DNA of 64,000 nucleotides, from contig BRKX01000006.1 in assembly GCA_026008535.1 (NCBI GenBank), forward strand, positions 40,970,664-41,034,663, written 5' to 3'. Numbering within the stretch: the first letter of the stretch is position 1; every line of letters starts with the position of its first letter. The translations under genes were made by a program, and so were the position numbers. A model generated the notes under the pieces. It ran no database searches and was not told the DNA's origin. It worked only from the letters and a program-made list of their open reading frames with translations. Shown one piece after another: positions 11,749-23,499 of this stretch. Source of the DNA: Perilla frutescens (taxonomy: Eukaryota; Streptophyta; Magnoliopsida; Lamiales; Lamiaceae).

Positions 11749-12421
11749 TATCTATTAAATTTAATACAGAAATTATTAAAAATAATTTAGTAAATAAAAT
11801 AAGAATCAATATAAATGATTATACAAGCGTTAAATTGATAGTTCAATCACTGAGGATTTAATTGATAGTTTTAATCTTTCAAAATACCTAAATTTCCCTT
11901 CATATAAGATATTCATTTATAATTATTAAAATTATATTTTTTATTTAAAAATAATTGAAATCATGAAAATGAAAATAATCGATGCACAAAAATAATTTAC
12001 CAAATATTGAAAAATAATGGATGTATAAAAATAATTAATAAAAACAGTTTCTTTTTCAGAAGTCCTCTTTGAACTACATATTAGTATTCACATTAATAAT
12101 ATATTTACATTTCAATATTCTCATAATAATTATTAAAATTATAAATATTTTATTTGTGATCCAATAAATAATGTATATAAAAAGACATATTTTATTTGAG
12201 ATGGGGATATGGATAATTTTACAAGTGAATGCTTGATTGATAAAATTAATTACCCTAAGGAGTGATGAGTAATCACTCAAATAAGTGATTGGAGCCCGGC
12301 CCGTCATCAATGCCGAGCTCCAATCATTTTAACAAAATAAATGATAAGCCTTGATAAAATTATAAATCACACATAAACTAGGCTAATCACCCAAACCAAA
12401 CAATCCATTTAGGTTATATAT
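11749..12421. other. AT-rich spacer, nothing recognised
   Basis: AT-rich intergenic sequence with no supported gene or element apart from a short self-complementary patch near 12260-12330 (GGAGCCCGGCCC and GCCGAGCTCC). Confidence 0.4.
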
Positions 12422-12424
12422 TAA

Positions 12425-12834
12425 GGGCTCGTTCGCTAGACAGTATGGCATAATGTTGGATATGTTTGACATGATATGTGTTTTACCATATAAGATATCA
12501 ATATCATGTTTATTTTGATGTATTAAAATATATGTATTAATAATACAGTGTTTGCTTAAATATATTAAATTCTCTATAAAAAATCAATTCCTAAAATATC
12601 CTTTAATTAATTGTCATATATTGGGTAAATATTCTATAATGAGGTTTTTAATTAATATATGCAATGTTATTTTAATGTGTAATTTTTAATAATTATGCAT
12701 AGTATTATATATCCCACCTGTAGGGTGTGATATGTTATATCATATAAATGAATAACACATGTCGGTGCTTACTATCAAACATAGTATTAGGGTATTATAG
12801 GTATATATTACTATACTACCAATCAAACAAGCTC
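12425..12834. mobile_element. Tourist-like MITE (PIF/Harbinger type)
   Basis: A 410-bp non-coding element whose left end GGGCTCGTTCG is the imperfect inverse of its right end (minus strand GAGCTTGTTTG); the match continues to a shared AGTAT. It is flanked by TAA on both sides (12422-12424 and 12835-12837), the 3-bp target duplication typical of PIF/Harbinger elements. The interior is AT-rich with no open frame, so it would depend on a transposase made elsewhere. Confidence 0.75.
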
Positions 12835-12837
12835 TAA

Positions 12838-13182
12838 ACATAAAAGACATATCAGTGTTTTGGGTCTTCGTACTTATAAATGTTTTTGCATTGACACTCT
12901 CTATTTTATTTGATTAAAATGAGATATACTATCAATTTTGTTAAAATCAAGTCCATCTGTTACTTTCTGTTAGAAAGTTAATCGAAGTACCTAATTTTAA
13001 CCAAATTAATAATACAAACCTCTAATTCGAAAACAAAAATAAAAATCACTGTGTTTAAAAAATAAATAAATTGAAAAAATCAATTACGTAAAATTCAGAA
13101 AAATAAATAAAAATCAATTAAAAAAATATGTTGTTCAACATTTTAAAAATTTTAAAAAATTAAATTATTTTAAACTACTGTG

Positions 13183-13216
<34 letters not shown>

Positions 13217-13600
13217 ATTTTTTTTAAAAAAAAAGTCTAACAGTAGGCTTATTTAAAAAGCCGATTTTTATTTAATTGATTTTCTTTAACTTCTATCAAT
13301 ATTTTTTTAAAATTTTTCTGAAAAAGAAATTATATAAAAAAAACAAAAGTTTTTAAAAAACTGTAATTTTTTATTTAAAATTTTATTTAAATTAAAAAAA
13401 ATCAACAACAGATTTTTAATATAATCAATATATTTAGTTATTTTCAACTTTTTTTATTTGTTTGAAAAATCAATTTTTTATTTTTATTTTCGAATGAGAC
13501 CTCAACTCAAACCCTAACCACCAAATATAGCATAAGAATTTTAATTTAACTAAATTGATACTTTAAGGACATAAAAATAGAGTGACCACTGTAAATACAA
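12838..13600. repeat. AT-rich segment with internal inverted repeats
   Basis: Non-coding A- and T-runs with imperfect inverted copies. For example TTCGAAAACAAAAATAAAAATC near 13026 pairs with a run near 13455-13495, and CACTCTCTATTTT near 12893 resembles the inverse of the end near 13570-13585. A TA tract lies at 13183-13216. It may be an old fold-back MITE, but no target duplication could be fixed. Confidence 0.3.
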
Positions 13601-13605
13601 GTAGG

Positions 13606-14540
13606 GTTGTGCATTTAGTTCAGACCGAATCGACCTGTACTAAAATCTCTAAAATCGAATGCACTGAACCTAAAAATTTAAGGACCGACACCGAATGGAA
13701 GTATATTATTAACCAAGTCGAACCGAAATCGAAAATGTCGGTTCGATTTCGATCGATTTTGTGAAAACTGAATTTCACAGCCCTCTTTCACTTAGCACAT
13801 GCATAGCTCCCAATTCTATGATCAAGATTGATTTTTTTTTTTTTTTCCGCAGCTGCTACTAATCCATCATCACTTCCACCTACGTATTTTCAATCCTAAC
13901 AAAATTAGGACACTGCAACACCTTTTATGTGAATGCGTGTGAATAGATGGAGGGCTTAGTGATTTACCTTTGTTGTTGCGCAAGATAGAGAGTGTTGCTG
14001 CATATTCTCCCTCATCTTCTCCACCTCTTCCTACCCACTTTACGCTCGGTGAGAGAGCGAGTAGATTGAAACTCTAAAAATCCACTATAAGTGCTTCTGT
14101 TATTGTTGCGAGACGAGAAATATTGATGAGAGAGTTGTCGTTGCTACCGCGAGACGGGGAGGCACGAAGTTATCGACTTGTTGCTATTATTGCATGTTGT
14201 TGGAGGTCGGTGTCAACGACCTCGTGTTTATGCTAGAGCTCAGAAGCTATGGGAACGCAAGAGGCGATAACTAATTTGGGATTTTTTGGAATTAGGCTGT
14301 TCGAATTTGAAAATCAAAATTAACCAATAAGATTTAGATTTTGATGTGTGGCACTGGCTGGGCTCAATCAATCAGTGGATTGCATTTAATTAATTTTTAA
14401 AAGTCTGAATCGAAATCGAAGCGAACCTTATTCGGTTCTGAAAATAAAACCTTAATCGAACCACATTCAGTAATTATAAAACTGAATTGAATCGAACTTG
14501 ACAATTCAGTTTAGTTTTTCGGCTGCGGTTCGATTCTGCT
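13606..14540. mobile_element. Degenerate hAT-like non-autonomous element
   Basis: The left end has TAGGGTTGTGCATTTAGTTC followed by repeated CCGAA/CGAAT motifs and GGTTCGATTTCG (13738-13752). The right part (14400-14540) has the mirrored run of GAATCGAAATCGAAGCGAAC, GAACC and GGTTCGATTC motifs. Such GTGCAYTTRGTTC starts with CCGAACC-rich flanks are common in plant hAT-derived MITEs. The ends no longer match well and no 8-bp target duplication was found. The interior is not coding. Confidence 0.4.
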
Positions 14541-14836
14541 TAATACCAAATACAAGGATCCAAACATAGTGGTTTGCTTGCCAACATGAAAACATTGTGT
14601 ACCCGACCGGCCCGACCCGGCCTAGCTTGGACAGTGGTACCTGCATCCCCCAATTTCTAATTGCTGTATACTTTTTTTAGACAGCTGTATATTATTTTCA
14701 ATCCAACACAAAACTACTGAAATTCTGCTCCAAAAAGCCAATTATTTTCTTCTTCTCGTAATCTCTTTCGTGTAGAAAATCACCAAATCGCAGCCATATG
14801 TAATTATTCATACGCATATTGGATCTACAAACACCG

Positions 14837-17800
14837 ATGCCAAACGCGGGATTCAACGGCAGCGGCGGCCGTGTAAAATCCGAAGACGTCATTTCGAAGC
14901 TGAAGGACGACGGTGATTTCGATCGGCTTCGTCTTAAAATCATCCGTAAACTCAAGGAGAATGTGAGTTTTCTGTCTCTCTCTCTCTCTCTCTCACGGAG
15001 TTACGTTGTATTCTCCCGTGGCTTTATCGCTTTCAATGGGCGAATTTGTTTTGCTTTGTAGGCACGTATTTTGCAGCGTTTTGTAGAATGTAGCTGTTGT
15101 GGTGATTGTTAATTGAGCTCTTTCCTGGGTTTGTGTGGTTGTAATGGTAACTTTAACTAGATCTTCCTGCGAGGAGAACTAGTGATAAAGTTGCAAATTT
15201 CGATTAAAATGTGTTACTTCAGAGAATTTGACCTTTTATACTTTGTTGGGTAAGTGTGAATTGCTAGAAATTTTCTCAAATTATTTCTAATTTTAAATGG
15301 GTGGAGAACCAAGGCTGGTGATTGATGTATATTTGATTGACCAATTGAGTGATATGCATGCTATCTAAGAGATGAGAAAGGATTTATCTATGTTTTGTGT
15401 TATTATATCAAAGTATACGTAAGATGTATGAAGAATTCAAGGATGCATCGGAGTTTAGTGAAGAACACTAGAAAAGGATTAGGTTACTCGAAGAAATTTG
15501 GAGGGAATTTGTATTGATTTTATTCTTTTCTATGTAGAATTTGTTAACATGATTGAGTATTTATACTCTCGCAGAATAGCAAAGCAGATAAACAAATGCA
15601 CACGACTTTTACATCTTAAAACCATACTAACAGAAAACTACTTCATCGAACAACCTCAAGCCTGCTCCTCTTTGTTTGCATCTACTAGCCTTTTAATGTA
15701 TTTATTAATTTTATGACATCCAACAGTTAACCCTTAAAAAAAGGAAAATAAATAAATCCAAGTTATTATTTTTTCAAGGAGTAATACGAATTTGCTACTA
15801 ACTATAAGGGCGTCCATAATGGGAGTTCTTCCCCAACTACCAGAGAAGTCAGAAGCTGACTTCCATCCATTGCCAACCGCCACGGTGGCGGGCTTCCAAA
15901 TAACTGGCTCCCAGCAGAGGAAACCAACTTCCTCTATTTTTAAAATTTTTCTTTCTGTCATTTTCTCCCTCCTCTCTCTTCTTTATTTTCTTTCTCCTCT
16001 CCTCTAGTCGCTACACACTCTTTCTCTTCTCTATCATAAATGCGCGCGTGTATATATATTTTTTGTACACATATACATATAATATATTCCTTTTCTCTTT
16101 TCTCTCTCTCCATACTTGTATATACGTATTTATTTCTCGGTTTCAAAATTATAGTTTTCACACGTTAACCAGATTTGGACCTGAGCCACCAAACACGTTG
16201 TCAAACATCTGCTATAGGACTCCGGTTAAGGAATTTACCTCGAAGACCCCATTTATTCTGCCGCAATTCCTCCTTTTCATCCAAAATCTTCCATTTATTC
16301 GGTAACTTGCCAATGTAGCATATTTCAGTGGGAGAGTTACGACGGAAAAAAGTTTGGTGGCACATATCTAAATTTGATCATAGTTTGGTTGGATGTTTTG
16401 TCTTTGTCCCTTTATTTATTTTGAGACTAGGTTTTGATAGATTTGGTGCAATGTTAAAAGATGCCATTTTCCCACTTTAAATGGATCGCGTTGTTCTGGA
16501 CAATATTCCATCTAATACTACCTTATAAATACATTAAGGATTTAATCAATGACATGTGTATTTATGATAGAAATACTTGGATTTCACAAGTGGCTTTAGC
16601 TACAGCATTGTCCCATTATCATAACAGCAATTTTCCATGAATGGAGCAGGATAATATGCACCCATTTGCATGTGAATTACTGTTTCTAATCTTATATGGT
16701 TCAGAAGGGAAAAACATCATATAACTTTTCTGCAGGATTTGGGGAAAAAATGATAAATGAACTTTGTTGTGCAACGAAACTTCAATATTGAGTATATTAA
16801 AACAAACTAAGATGGACAAAGCAGATAAATTGGTTGTTGGATGGCATGAATATAAGAATCATTTATACCTTTTTTGTGTGATTATCTAGTCGTCCTAACT
16901 TTTAAGCCTCTTGCTATCCTCATATATTAGGGATTCATGATGCACGTTTATGCAAATGGAAATGCAAGACTATTTCTCTTGTCCATCATTGGATGGTGTT
17001 CAAGGGGACCTTGTATTAAGTAAGAAAGAATAGTACTTGTAGAAGAAACATAAAGACACCAGGTATATAAGGTTAATCAGATCATCTATTTTAGATGGTT
17101 AGACTTGGCATCTAGGCTGATAGGAGAATTTTAATTTAAGCTTACCTGCATGAGTTCTTAACCAGGTTGTTAAAGGTACAAAAGTATGGTAGTAGCATAA
17201 TGACCAATTCACCATTTATAAATATTGTATAAATTTACCGAACAACCTCCCTGTATGGACAAAATATACCTATTTTGAATTCACATAAATAGTTAGGTGA
17301 AGTTGAAAACGTGACAATTTTGTGATTGTTCTCTTATAGATCAAGAACTTACCAAGGTTTTAAAACATGGTTTTTAGCCTTGAGGCGTTTTCCCATAGTA
17401 CTGCGATGTGCAAGCCTCACAAAATAAAGAATAAACATAATTTATAGTTCATAACCTTGCACATAACTCATATAAATCATAACAAACAATGAAACAACAT
17501 AAGTTCCATAAATAAAGTCATAAAATTCATGAAACTAAATGCAAAGTTAACATACCACTTCCAACTCAAATAGTCAAATTAATTGGAGCTTTGAAGTAAT
17601 CTTCATCTTCACTCTCAGTCTCCCCTTCAAATTCTTCTTCCTCATCAAATTCCTCATCCACAAGTCCTTGGACTTTTTTCCCTTTTCCTACATTTAAACA
17701 TGTAATATATTATAAATAATTTATAGTTATTAAAACTAAGTAATAATAAATAACTAAAATTTTGAATCCACAAGTCCTTGGACAGGAAGGACATGACAGA

Positions 17801-19189
17801 GAACATATAGAGAGAGGAGTTGAGTAAAAGTGTTAGTTTTTGCATGTTTCCATACACAAAAATTCATTTTATTTGTTCTAGAGGAAAGAAGGAAAGTTGA
17901 TAGAATTGGGTATAACAGAATATTTGTTCTTCAACTAAACTAACAATGTAAAGATTTACTCAGAATAGTAATCCGTCTGCAAATAATATTTTCATAAATG
18001 ATCTTTTCTTCCTCTTTTTCCCTAAAAAGATCACTGGAGGAATTTAATTTTAGAATTGATGCCCTTAATGAATGATAAAAAGTTTTATTGCATTCAATAT
18101 TACAGAATCTGGCTCAGCCTCTTTATGGCTGTTTTATTAGGCAAGTAGTATAGTATTTTGCCATTCTGGGTCATGGGTTGTCAAAAATTATATGATTGGA
18201 TGTTTTATGGGAGGATGTTTCCTGCTTCAGAATAGTTCAATCTTTATTTGGTATCTTGTCCATGATTCAGAACAGAAGAGGAAGTTGTACAGGATGGCTG
18301 TGATAATGCATTGGATGATACACTGCATGCATAGTTTCTATCACTTATTTAATTCCCTGCCTTTCACTCTCATTTGTTTCTGCCTTCAAGTATTTACCAT
18401 TAATTCTGTAATGTTCCACAGGAAGAATTGCGAAGGAATATCATATCAATGGTGAAACAATCAGCTGCAATAAATCGTCCGGGCGCTGAGTCTATGAAAC
18501 CACGTCAGCTTTCTGATGCAATACACCAAGAAATTGGGTAAGATAACTTTTAACATTTGCAGCTAACACAATTACACATTATAGTTGCATAAAAGATTTG
18601 CATGACGATTTTGGTACTCTGTCAGAGTTGCCACAAAATAGTTCATTTCTTGAAGTTTCATTTGAATCCTCCATATTTCAGGGACACACTCATGAATAAA
18701 ATCTCTGATGGGTTGTGGAATATAATTAGATCTGCTGATGGCATGCAATCTGAAATAAAAGAAACTGTACAGTCAGTATATGATAAATTATCAAATCCTG
18801 AAGGTAAGGGCAATGGTGAGTCATCTTCTCATAAGGATTCACCACCACTACCGGTTCAGAGCAAGCTAGAGAGTGGTGATTCTACTGGCACTTATGCAGA
18901 TGGAGTCACACTTTCAGATGAAGAGTTAAATGAACCGCCAGGGTTTGGTCCGACTAAGAGGCAACACAAGAACAGACAAATGAACCAAATAAACAATATT
19001 GGCAGGGCAAACCGTCCTAAACGGAAATCAATAGAAGCAAAGAAGCGGCATAACTTGCAGTCGGAGGATTTACCAGAGCCTGACAATTTGGATTATGGTG
19101 CTCCACCGGGCTTTTCTTCTGTGAAGAAGGATGAGCATTCAGGAGATGCTAGTGATGAAGATCCTGATGTGCCTCCTGGATTTGGTTGA
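14837..19189 (+). CDS. BOD1/SHG1-domain protein with three PPGF motifs (COMPASS SHG1-like)
   Basis: Three exons (14837-14962, 18422-18537, 18682-19189) join in frame with GT/AG borders to give 249 aa. Residues about 16-115 match the BOD1/SHG1 pattern: a start of the form DVISKLKDDGDFDRLR, a helical middle with MVKQSAAINRPGAES, and a final amphipathic helix with DTLMNKISDGLW. In yeast, SHG1 belongs to the Set1/COMPASS H3K4 methyltransferase complex, and BOD1 proteins of animals share the domain. A nuclear chromatin role is inferred. The C-terminal half is acidic, with a basic patch (NRPKRKSIEAKKRH) that may be a nuclear localisation signal. PPGF occurs at 166-169, 222-225 and 245-248, the last just before the stop. 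The start at 14837 is the first in-frame ATG; an upstream ATG at 14797 is followed at once by a stop. Confidence 0.82.
14963..18421 (+). other. First intron of the SHG1-like gene (3.46 kb)
   Basis: Starts GTGAGT and ends ATGTTCCACAG. It holds a TC microsatellite (14978-14995), a possible PIF/Harbinger or hAT end with GGGCGTCCATAATGG near 15808, a hAT-like GCCTTGAGGCG patch near 17377, a minus-strand acidic peptide remnant near 17575-17670 (DEEFDEEEEFEGE), and a 17-bp direct repeat TCCACAAGTCCTTGGAC at 17657 and 17767. These look like old insertions. No complete gene is nested in it. Confidence 0.6.
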
Positions 19190-20600
19190 GTAGATGTGCA
19201 AAAAGTTTCAACATTATGTGAATTATGACTTTTCAAAATGGGGAAAGATTCATCTTTGTGACTGGATATAATCTTGATTCTAATAGCTTGAGTCCATGAT
19301 ACCAAAATTGATTTTCCATATTTTCAGCATAGAATCATTGCCATCCAATTTTATAGTAAAAACTTTTTAGTACATGAAAATGGATTGACAAATAGCTGCG
19401 TCCAGTTCAGGGGTTAGGGTCAATACTCCTTTTTCATAGATTTTTCTATACTGACATAATGATCAAGTCCCTCTCACATTGAGTCCAATCTTAGGCTTTA
19501 CCAGGAAACCAAGCCAAAGATTGTCTATTCCTCCATCAGTCTGACTCAATTCTTACCCTCTTATGAGCTAGATGGAGAGCTTTCCAATTGATCTTATGCT
19601 TTGTGTAAATCTGTTTGAGTTAAATAGGCTTTCTTAATCTGATGTTTTATGTCTGCTTAATACCTCTGTCCCTTCAATATGGTGTATTTATCACATGATA
19701 TTCATTTCATATCCACGGTTGAGATTCATGTATTTAACATGACTACATACATCTCGACTCAGAATGTCTGTACGTGAAGGTATGAAGAGTAGAAGCCTAT
19801 GGTCTAGTGACATTTTGGTTATTCTTATATGATATATTGTTGATAGATTGCTAAGCTGTAGGGAAAACATCTGAGTTGCATGCCAAAAAAGGTAATTTTA
19901 TTTCTGTTTGTATTCTGTAACTCGCTTGTAAATATCCTCGCAGTTGCCCTCTTTCTATTACTTCCCAGGAAGGAAAAAATTGATTCAATGAGGATGTGCT
20001 TGTATGGACATTTGCTAGAAACTCTGGCGGCGAGGTATTTGGAAACAACCTGTTTCAGTTACACAAAACATTACGAGAATTGTGCCAAAATTCGTAAGCC
20101 AGGTCAATATTTGGATTCAAATTCGTATTCAATTTCATATTTACAATTTTCTTAGTGTTTGGTTGTGTATGGATTCGGATCTTGATTCGTCTAATGAGTT
20201 TTGATCCGTAAGATGTTCTAACATAAGATTCTCCCTTTCAGTTCGGCTGTTGCATTTATTTACATGCATGGGCAGGGCAGTATCATGCAAGTGATTCGAG
20301 ATTATTGTTTGCAGTTTGGGGATTGACATCAGGCAATATTTATGTACTTTCATGCAATGCAACGCAACGTCTATTTAATTTTCTTCATTTTTTATCGGGC
20401 GATTTAGGCTTTTGAAGTCGATCATTTCATGCTTACCGGATACAAAACAATTGTAATATTATAGCATTTCTTCGCATGTTATAAAAAAGTTCTTAAGAAA
20501 GAGGTTCCATTTAAACTTCCCCTTATGCTTGTATGTTTTTCGATCTGCAAGAACTTTGATGGATGATTCGAATTTTGCGTTTAATTTATGAATAATGTAG
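19190..20600. other. 3' flank of the SHG1-like gene and spacer
   Basis: Ordinary intergenic sequence after the SHG1-like stop. The first few hundred bases are probably 3' UTR. No second gene could be supported; the small open frames lack any recognisable domain. Confidence 0.4.
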
Positions 20601-20606
20601 TAATCA

Positions 20607-20940
20607 CAAAGCTGCTCCAAACTGAATTAGAAAATTAATCGTTCAAAAATCTTAAACAACAATAAAGAATCATCAACATACAAATTCATGTGAAAATGAA
20701 ACGATTGGATATTGAAGTGAGCTCAATTTGTAAAACTAAAACTAATATTAAAATTGAAAATTATTATTTATAAAGTAGTCACACCGAGGGTACCCAGACG
20801 TGTGGACATATTAAAGAGAAACCAATCAATCTGGATGATTATCATTTTATACCAGATAACACCCAAAGCTGCTCCAAACTGAATCCATCAGGAAAATGAT
20901 TCAAAAATCTTAAACAAAAATGAAGAACATTCATTTACAA
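20607..20940. repeat. Pair of ~70-bp direct repeats
   Basis: A segment beginning CAAAGCTGCTCCAAACTGAAT starts at 20607 and again at 20864, followed in both by an ATTCAAAAATCTTAAACAA-like stretch. The copies are 257 bp apart, similar but not identical. They lie just downstream of the subtilase stop codon, so the nearer copy may fall in its 3' UTR. The AT-rich part between them (about 20690-20860) may be an insertion or part of a local duplication. Confidence 0.5.
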
Positions 20941-21124
20941 ATTTATTCCAGTACAGTTCGGAGCCTGAAAGCTCTAAGAATCAATCAAATTAATTTCAAA
21001 CAACAATAATACACAAAAAATTACAAGAAACAATCTCATAAAGAATCCCCCCTCCCCCCCAAATAAAAAAGTTTAGTAAAGAATGAATGTAACCCATATA
21101 TCAAAGCAATGTTAAAAATAGGTC

Positions 21125-23350
21125 TCAAAACACTGCAATGGGGCTTCTAACTGAATACTTAGCAGATTTCCAGATAATAAATCCCTGAGAAACTGGAATA
21201 TTGTTACCAACATCAGTTGATCTTGTAAATGTAACTTGATACCTCAATTTCTGATTGAACTCATCAAAGTCCAGTCTCCGGGGCTCCACCGCGACGTCGA
21301 CGCCTCGCGGTGCAACGACCTCCACCGTGTAATTAGAATTAGGCTGTCCAACATTGGTGACTGTCCTCGTGAATGTCTGGTTGGATGATGAAAGCCGAAA
21401 TTCAAATGAAGGATAGTTGAGCTGCCCTCCAAGAACCATTGCTTCCGCCGAGCAATTCACCCTGCGCTGCATAATCACGCCCATCTCACGGTCCGTGTAG
21501 TTCAGGCCACAGAGATACGGCAAGTAGTCCCGGGGCTCGATGTCGTAAACGAGCCCCGGATTGTTCGCTCGGGCCGGGTTGACATGACCTGCACCGGTCG
21601 CGAAAACATCCGCAGGAACAAGCCTTTCATCCTCTATTTGCTTGTTTTCGAGATTCACCACATCAGCAGTGGTCACGATTGCCGACTTGATAGCTGCCGG
21701 AGACCAATCAGGATGCGCGCTTTTCAGCAATGCCGCGACGCCGCTGAGATGAGGGCACGACATCGAGGTACCCGAAACAAAGTTGAACGTGTTTTTCGTG
21801 TTCGTGTTGTTTTCGACAGAAGTAGGCCACGCTGCAAGAATGTTGACACCCGGGCCAATAATGTCGGGCTTTAGAATACCCGGGCTGGCCCTGCTCGGGC
21901 CTCTCGAAGAGAAGGAAGCTACGACTGGAGAGTTTTTATCTCCGATGACTGTTCCATTGAACACAATTCTAGCAGTGGGAGAAGATGTGGAGTTGATATA
22001 GTCGAGAATTTGTAGTCCATCAGCATAATTAACGTTTGCCGCGGGAAGAACATGAGCATCTGCTGATGTAGTGAACCCCTGGCGTTTCGTATTGATGAGA
22101 ATCATGGCGGCGGCGCCAGCATCTTTCACCGCCTGTCCCTTTGAAACTCCGGTGGTGCCACCGCCAACTTCGCAGAGGACTATTTTTCCGGCGACATCAG
22201 TGTTATTCAATGACCTTCGGCTGCAGTAAGGGGCAGTCAAGTCACTAGTGTTTGAACCAGGATACACCAACGGCAGCAAAGTTGTAGGAAAATCTTTCTT
22301 GGTCTGAAAAACTGATTCGCCTCTCATTTCCTGCCCATTCCCCAGCACAGCCGTCGCCATTATTTTCCTGTCAACCGTGCTCGCACCAACTGTAAGAATC
22401 CAAGGGGCTTCGTTAGAAAGGGAGGAGTTGAAGGGGCCGTTGTTCCCTGCGGAGGCGCTCACAAAAATTCCTTTCTCCATCGCACTAAAGGCGCCTAGTG
22501 CAATGTTGTCGTCGTGGAAGGGTCTAGAAGATCCGCCGAGAGAGATGGAGAGCACGTCGACTCCATCATCAATGGCGGCATCCATGGCCGCCAATATGTC
22601 GCTCTCGGAGCAGGAAGCTGCGCAGACTTTATAAATGGCCAAGTGAGCAAGAGGTGCTATGCCTACGGCTGTGCCGTTTGCATTGCCGTAAACATTGGCA
22701 CCTCTAACGAAGTTACCAGCAGCAGTGCTCGCAGTGTGAGTGCCATGGCCGTCGTCGTCTAGAGGAGTTCCATCACCGTCTCTAAAATGCCTTGCTCCGA
22801 TCAGCTTGTTGTTGCAGGCCTTAGTGAAGTTGAACTCGCACTTCCCCTTCCATTTGGCAGGCGGGGGAGGCATTCCTTCGTCGCTAAAGGAAGGGTGATC
22901 GGGGACTATTCCGGTGTCTAAAACTCCGATAATCACACCCTTTCCGTAGTTTGATTCATTCCAAAACCCCATATTTTGGAGCAAGCCAAGGAAATTAGGC
23001 GTGTGAGTCGTGTGCAGCGACATTACCTGTTGCGGCCTTGCTGATACGAACCCCTTCTTCTTCTCCATCGCCTTCACTTCCTCGGGTGTTAACTTTGCTG
23101 CGAACCCAGGGAACACATTGTGGTAGGAATACACAATTCGCAGAGTTTCGGTCGAGCTAGATAGAGCTGTAGGGATGAAAGATTTATACCAGCTTTCAAG
23201 ATTTTGAAATCCAAGATCAGATGATGAAAGTTTCGTGTCTGGTAAATCAACATGAACTATATAAGTTTCTAGAGAAGAATCATTAGCTAGTGAAGAAGTT
23301 AACTGCCAAATGAGCACGCAAATTATTGGTAGGAATGGAATTTGAGGCAT
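21125..23350 (-). CDS. Subtilisin-like serine protease, SBT1 type (S8 family)
   Basis: A complete 741-residue subtilase encoded without introns, as usual for plant SBT1 genes. A signal peptide (about 1-22) points to secretion. The I9 inhibitor propeptide spans about 28-113. The peptidase S8 domain contains Asp145 (GVLDTGI), His202 (DGHGTH), the oxyanion Asn303 (SAGNNGP) and Ser529 (GTSMSCPH), so all catalytic residues are present. A protease-associated domain interrupts the catalytic domain at about 360-460, and a fibronectin-III-like domain covers about 640-741. Several NxS/T sites suggest glycosylation. Such enzymes act in the cell wall space on peptide hormones, pathogenesis-related proteins or wall proteins. 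The wording of the catalytic domain (GIVPDHPSFSDEGMPPPPAK) resembles SBT1.2-like proteins; the exact substrate cannot be told. The ATG at 23350 fits the signal peptide. Confidence 0.95.
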   Translation of the reverse strand: MPQIPFLPIICVLIWQLTSSLANDSSLETYIVHVDLPDTKLSSSDLGFQNLESWYKSFIPTALSSSTETLRIVYSYHNVFPGFAAKLTPEEVKAMEKKKGFVSARPQQVMSLHTTHTPNFLGLLQNMGFWNESNYGKGVIIGVLDTGIVPDHPSFSDEGMPPPPAKWKGKCEFNFTKACNNKLIGARHFRDGDGTPLDDDGHGTHTASTAAGNFVRGANVYGNANGTAVGIAPLAHLAIYKVCAASCSESDILAAMDAAIDDGVDVLSISLGGSSRPFHDDNIALGAFSAMEKGIFVSASAGNNGPFNSSLSNEAPWILTVGASTVDRKIMATAVLGNGQEMRGESVFQTKKDFPTTLLPLVYPGSNTSDLTAPYCSRRSLNNTDVAGKIVLCEVGGGTTGVSKGQAVKDAGAAAMILINTKRQGFTTSADAHVLPAANVNYADGLQILDYINSTSSPTARIVFNGTVIGDKNSPVVASFSSRGPSRASPGILKPDIIGPGVNILAAWPTSVENNTNTKNTFNFVSGTSMSCPHLSGVAALLKSAHPDWSPAAIKSAIVTTADVVNLENKQIEDERLVPADVFATGAGHVNPARANNPGLVYDIEPRDYLPYLCGLNYTDREMGVIMQRRVNCSAEAMVLGGQLNYPSFEFRLSSSNQTFTRTVTNVGQPNSNYTVEVVAPRGVDVAVEPRRLDFDEFNQKLRYQVTFTRSTDVGNNIPVSQGFIIWKSAKYSVRSPIAVF

Positions 23351-23423
23351 TTTAGCTTCTGATAAAGTTTGAGATGTTTAATTTTCTCAAGATCGTTTGT
23401 GGTTTTCAAGTGAATGGAACTGG

Positions 23424-23435
23424 TATATATATATA
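23424..23435 (-). promoter_or_regulatory. TATA box of the subtilase gene
   Basis: An uninterrupted TATATATATATA run lies 74-85 bases upstream of the ATG at 23350. That would place transcription start near 23395-23405 and leave a 5' leader of about 45-55 bases, a normal arrangement for plant SBT genes. Confidence 0.6.
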
Positions 23436-23499
23436 GGAGTTTCCTAGCTAGTAACAATTTCACATATCAATAAAAATGTCTCGTGCAATATACAAATAT

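Noticed and set aside
14819..14836. Start of the SHG1-like protein at a TTG codon at 14819
   Set aside because: The first in-frame ATG is at 14837; the extra residues come from a non-standard start and are not needed.
18602..18681. ATG upstream of SHG1-like exon 3 giving a 195-residue frame
   Set aside because: The first part is intron 2; a good acceptor at 18680-18681 joins exon 3 in frame with exon 2.
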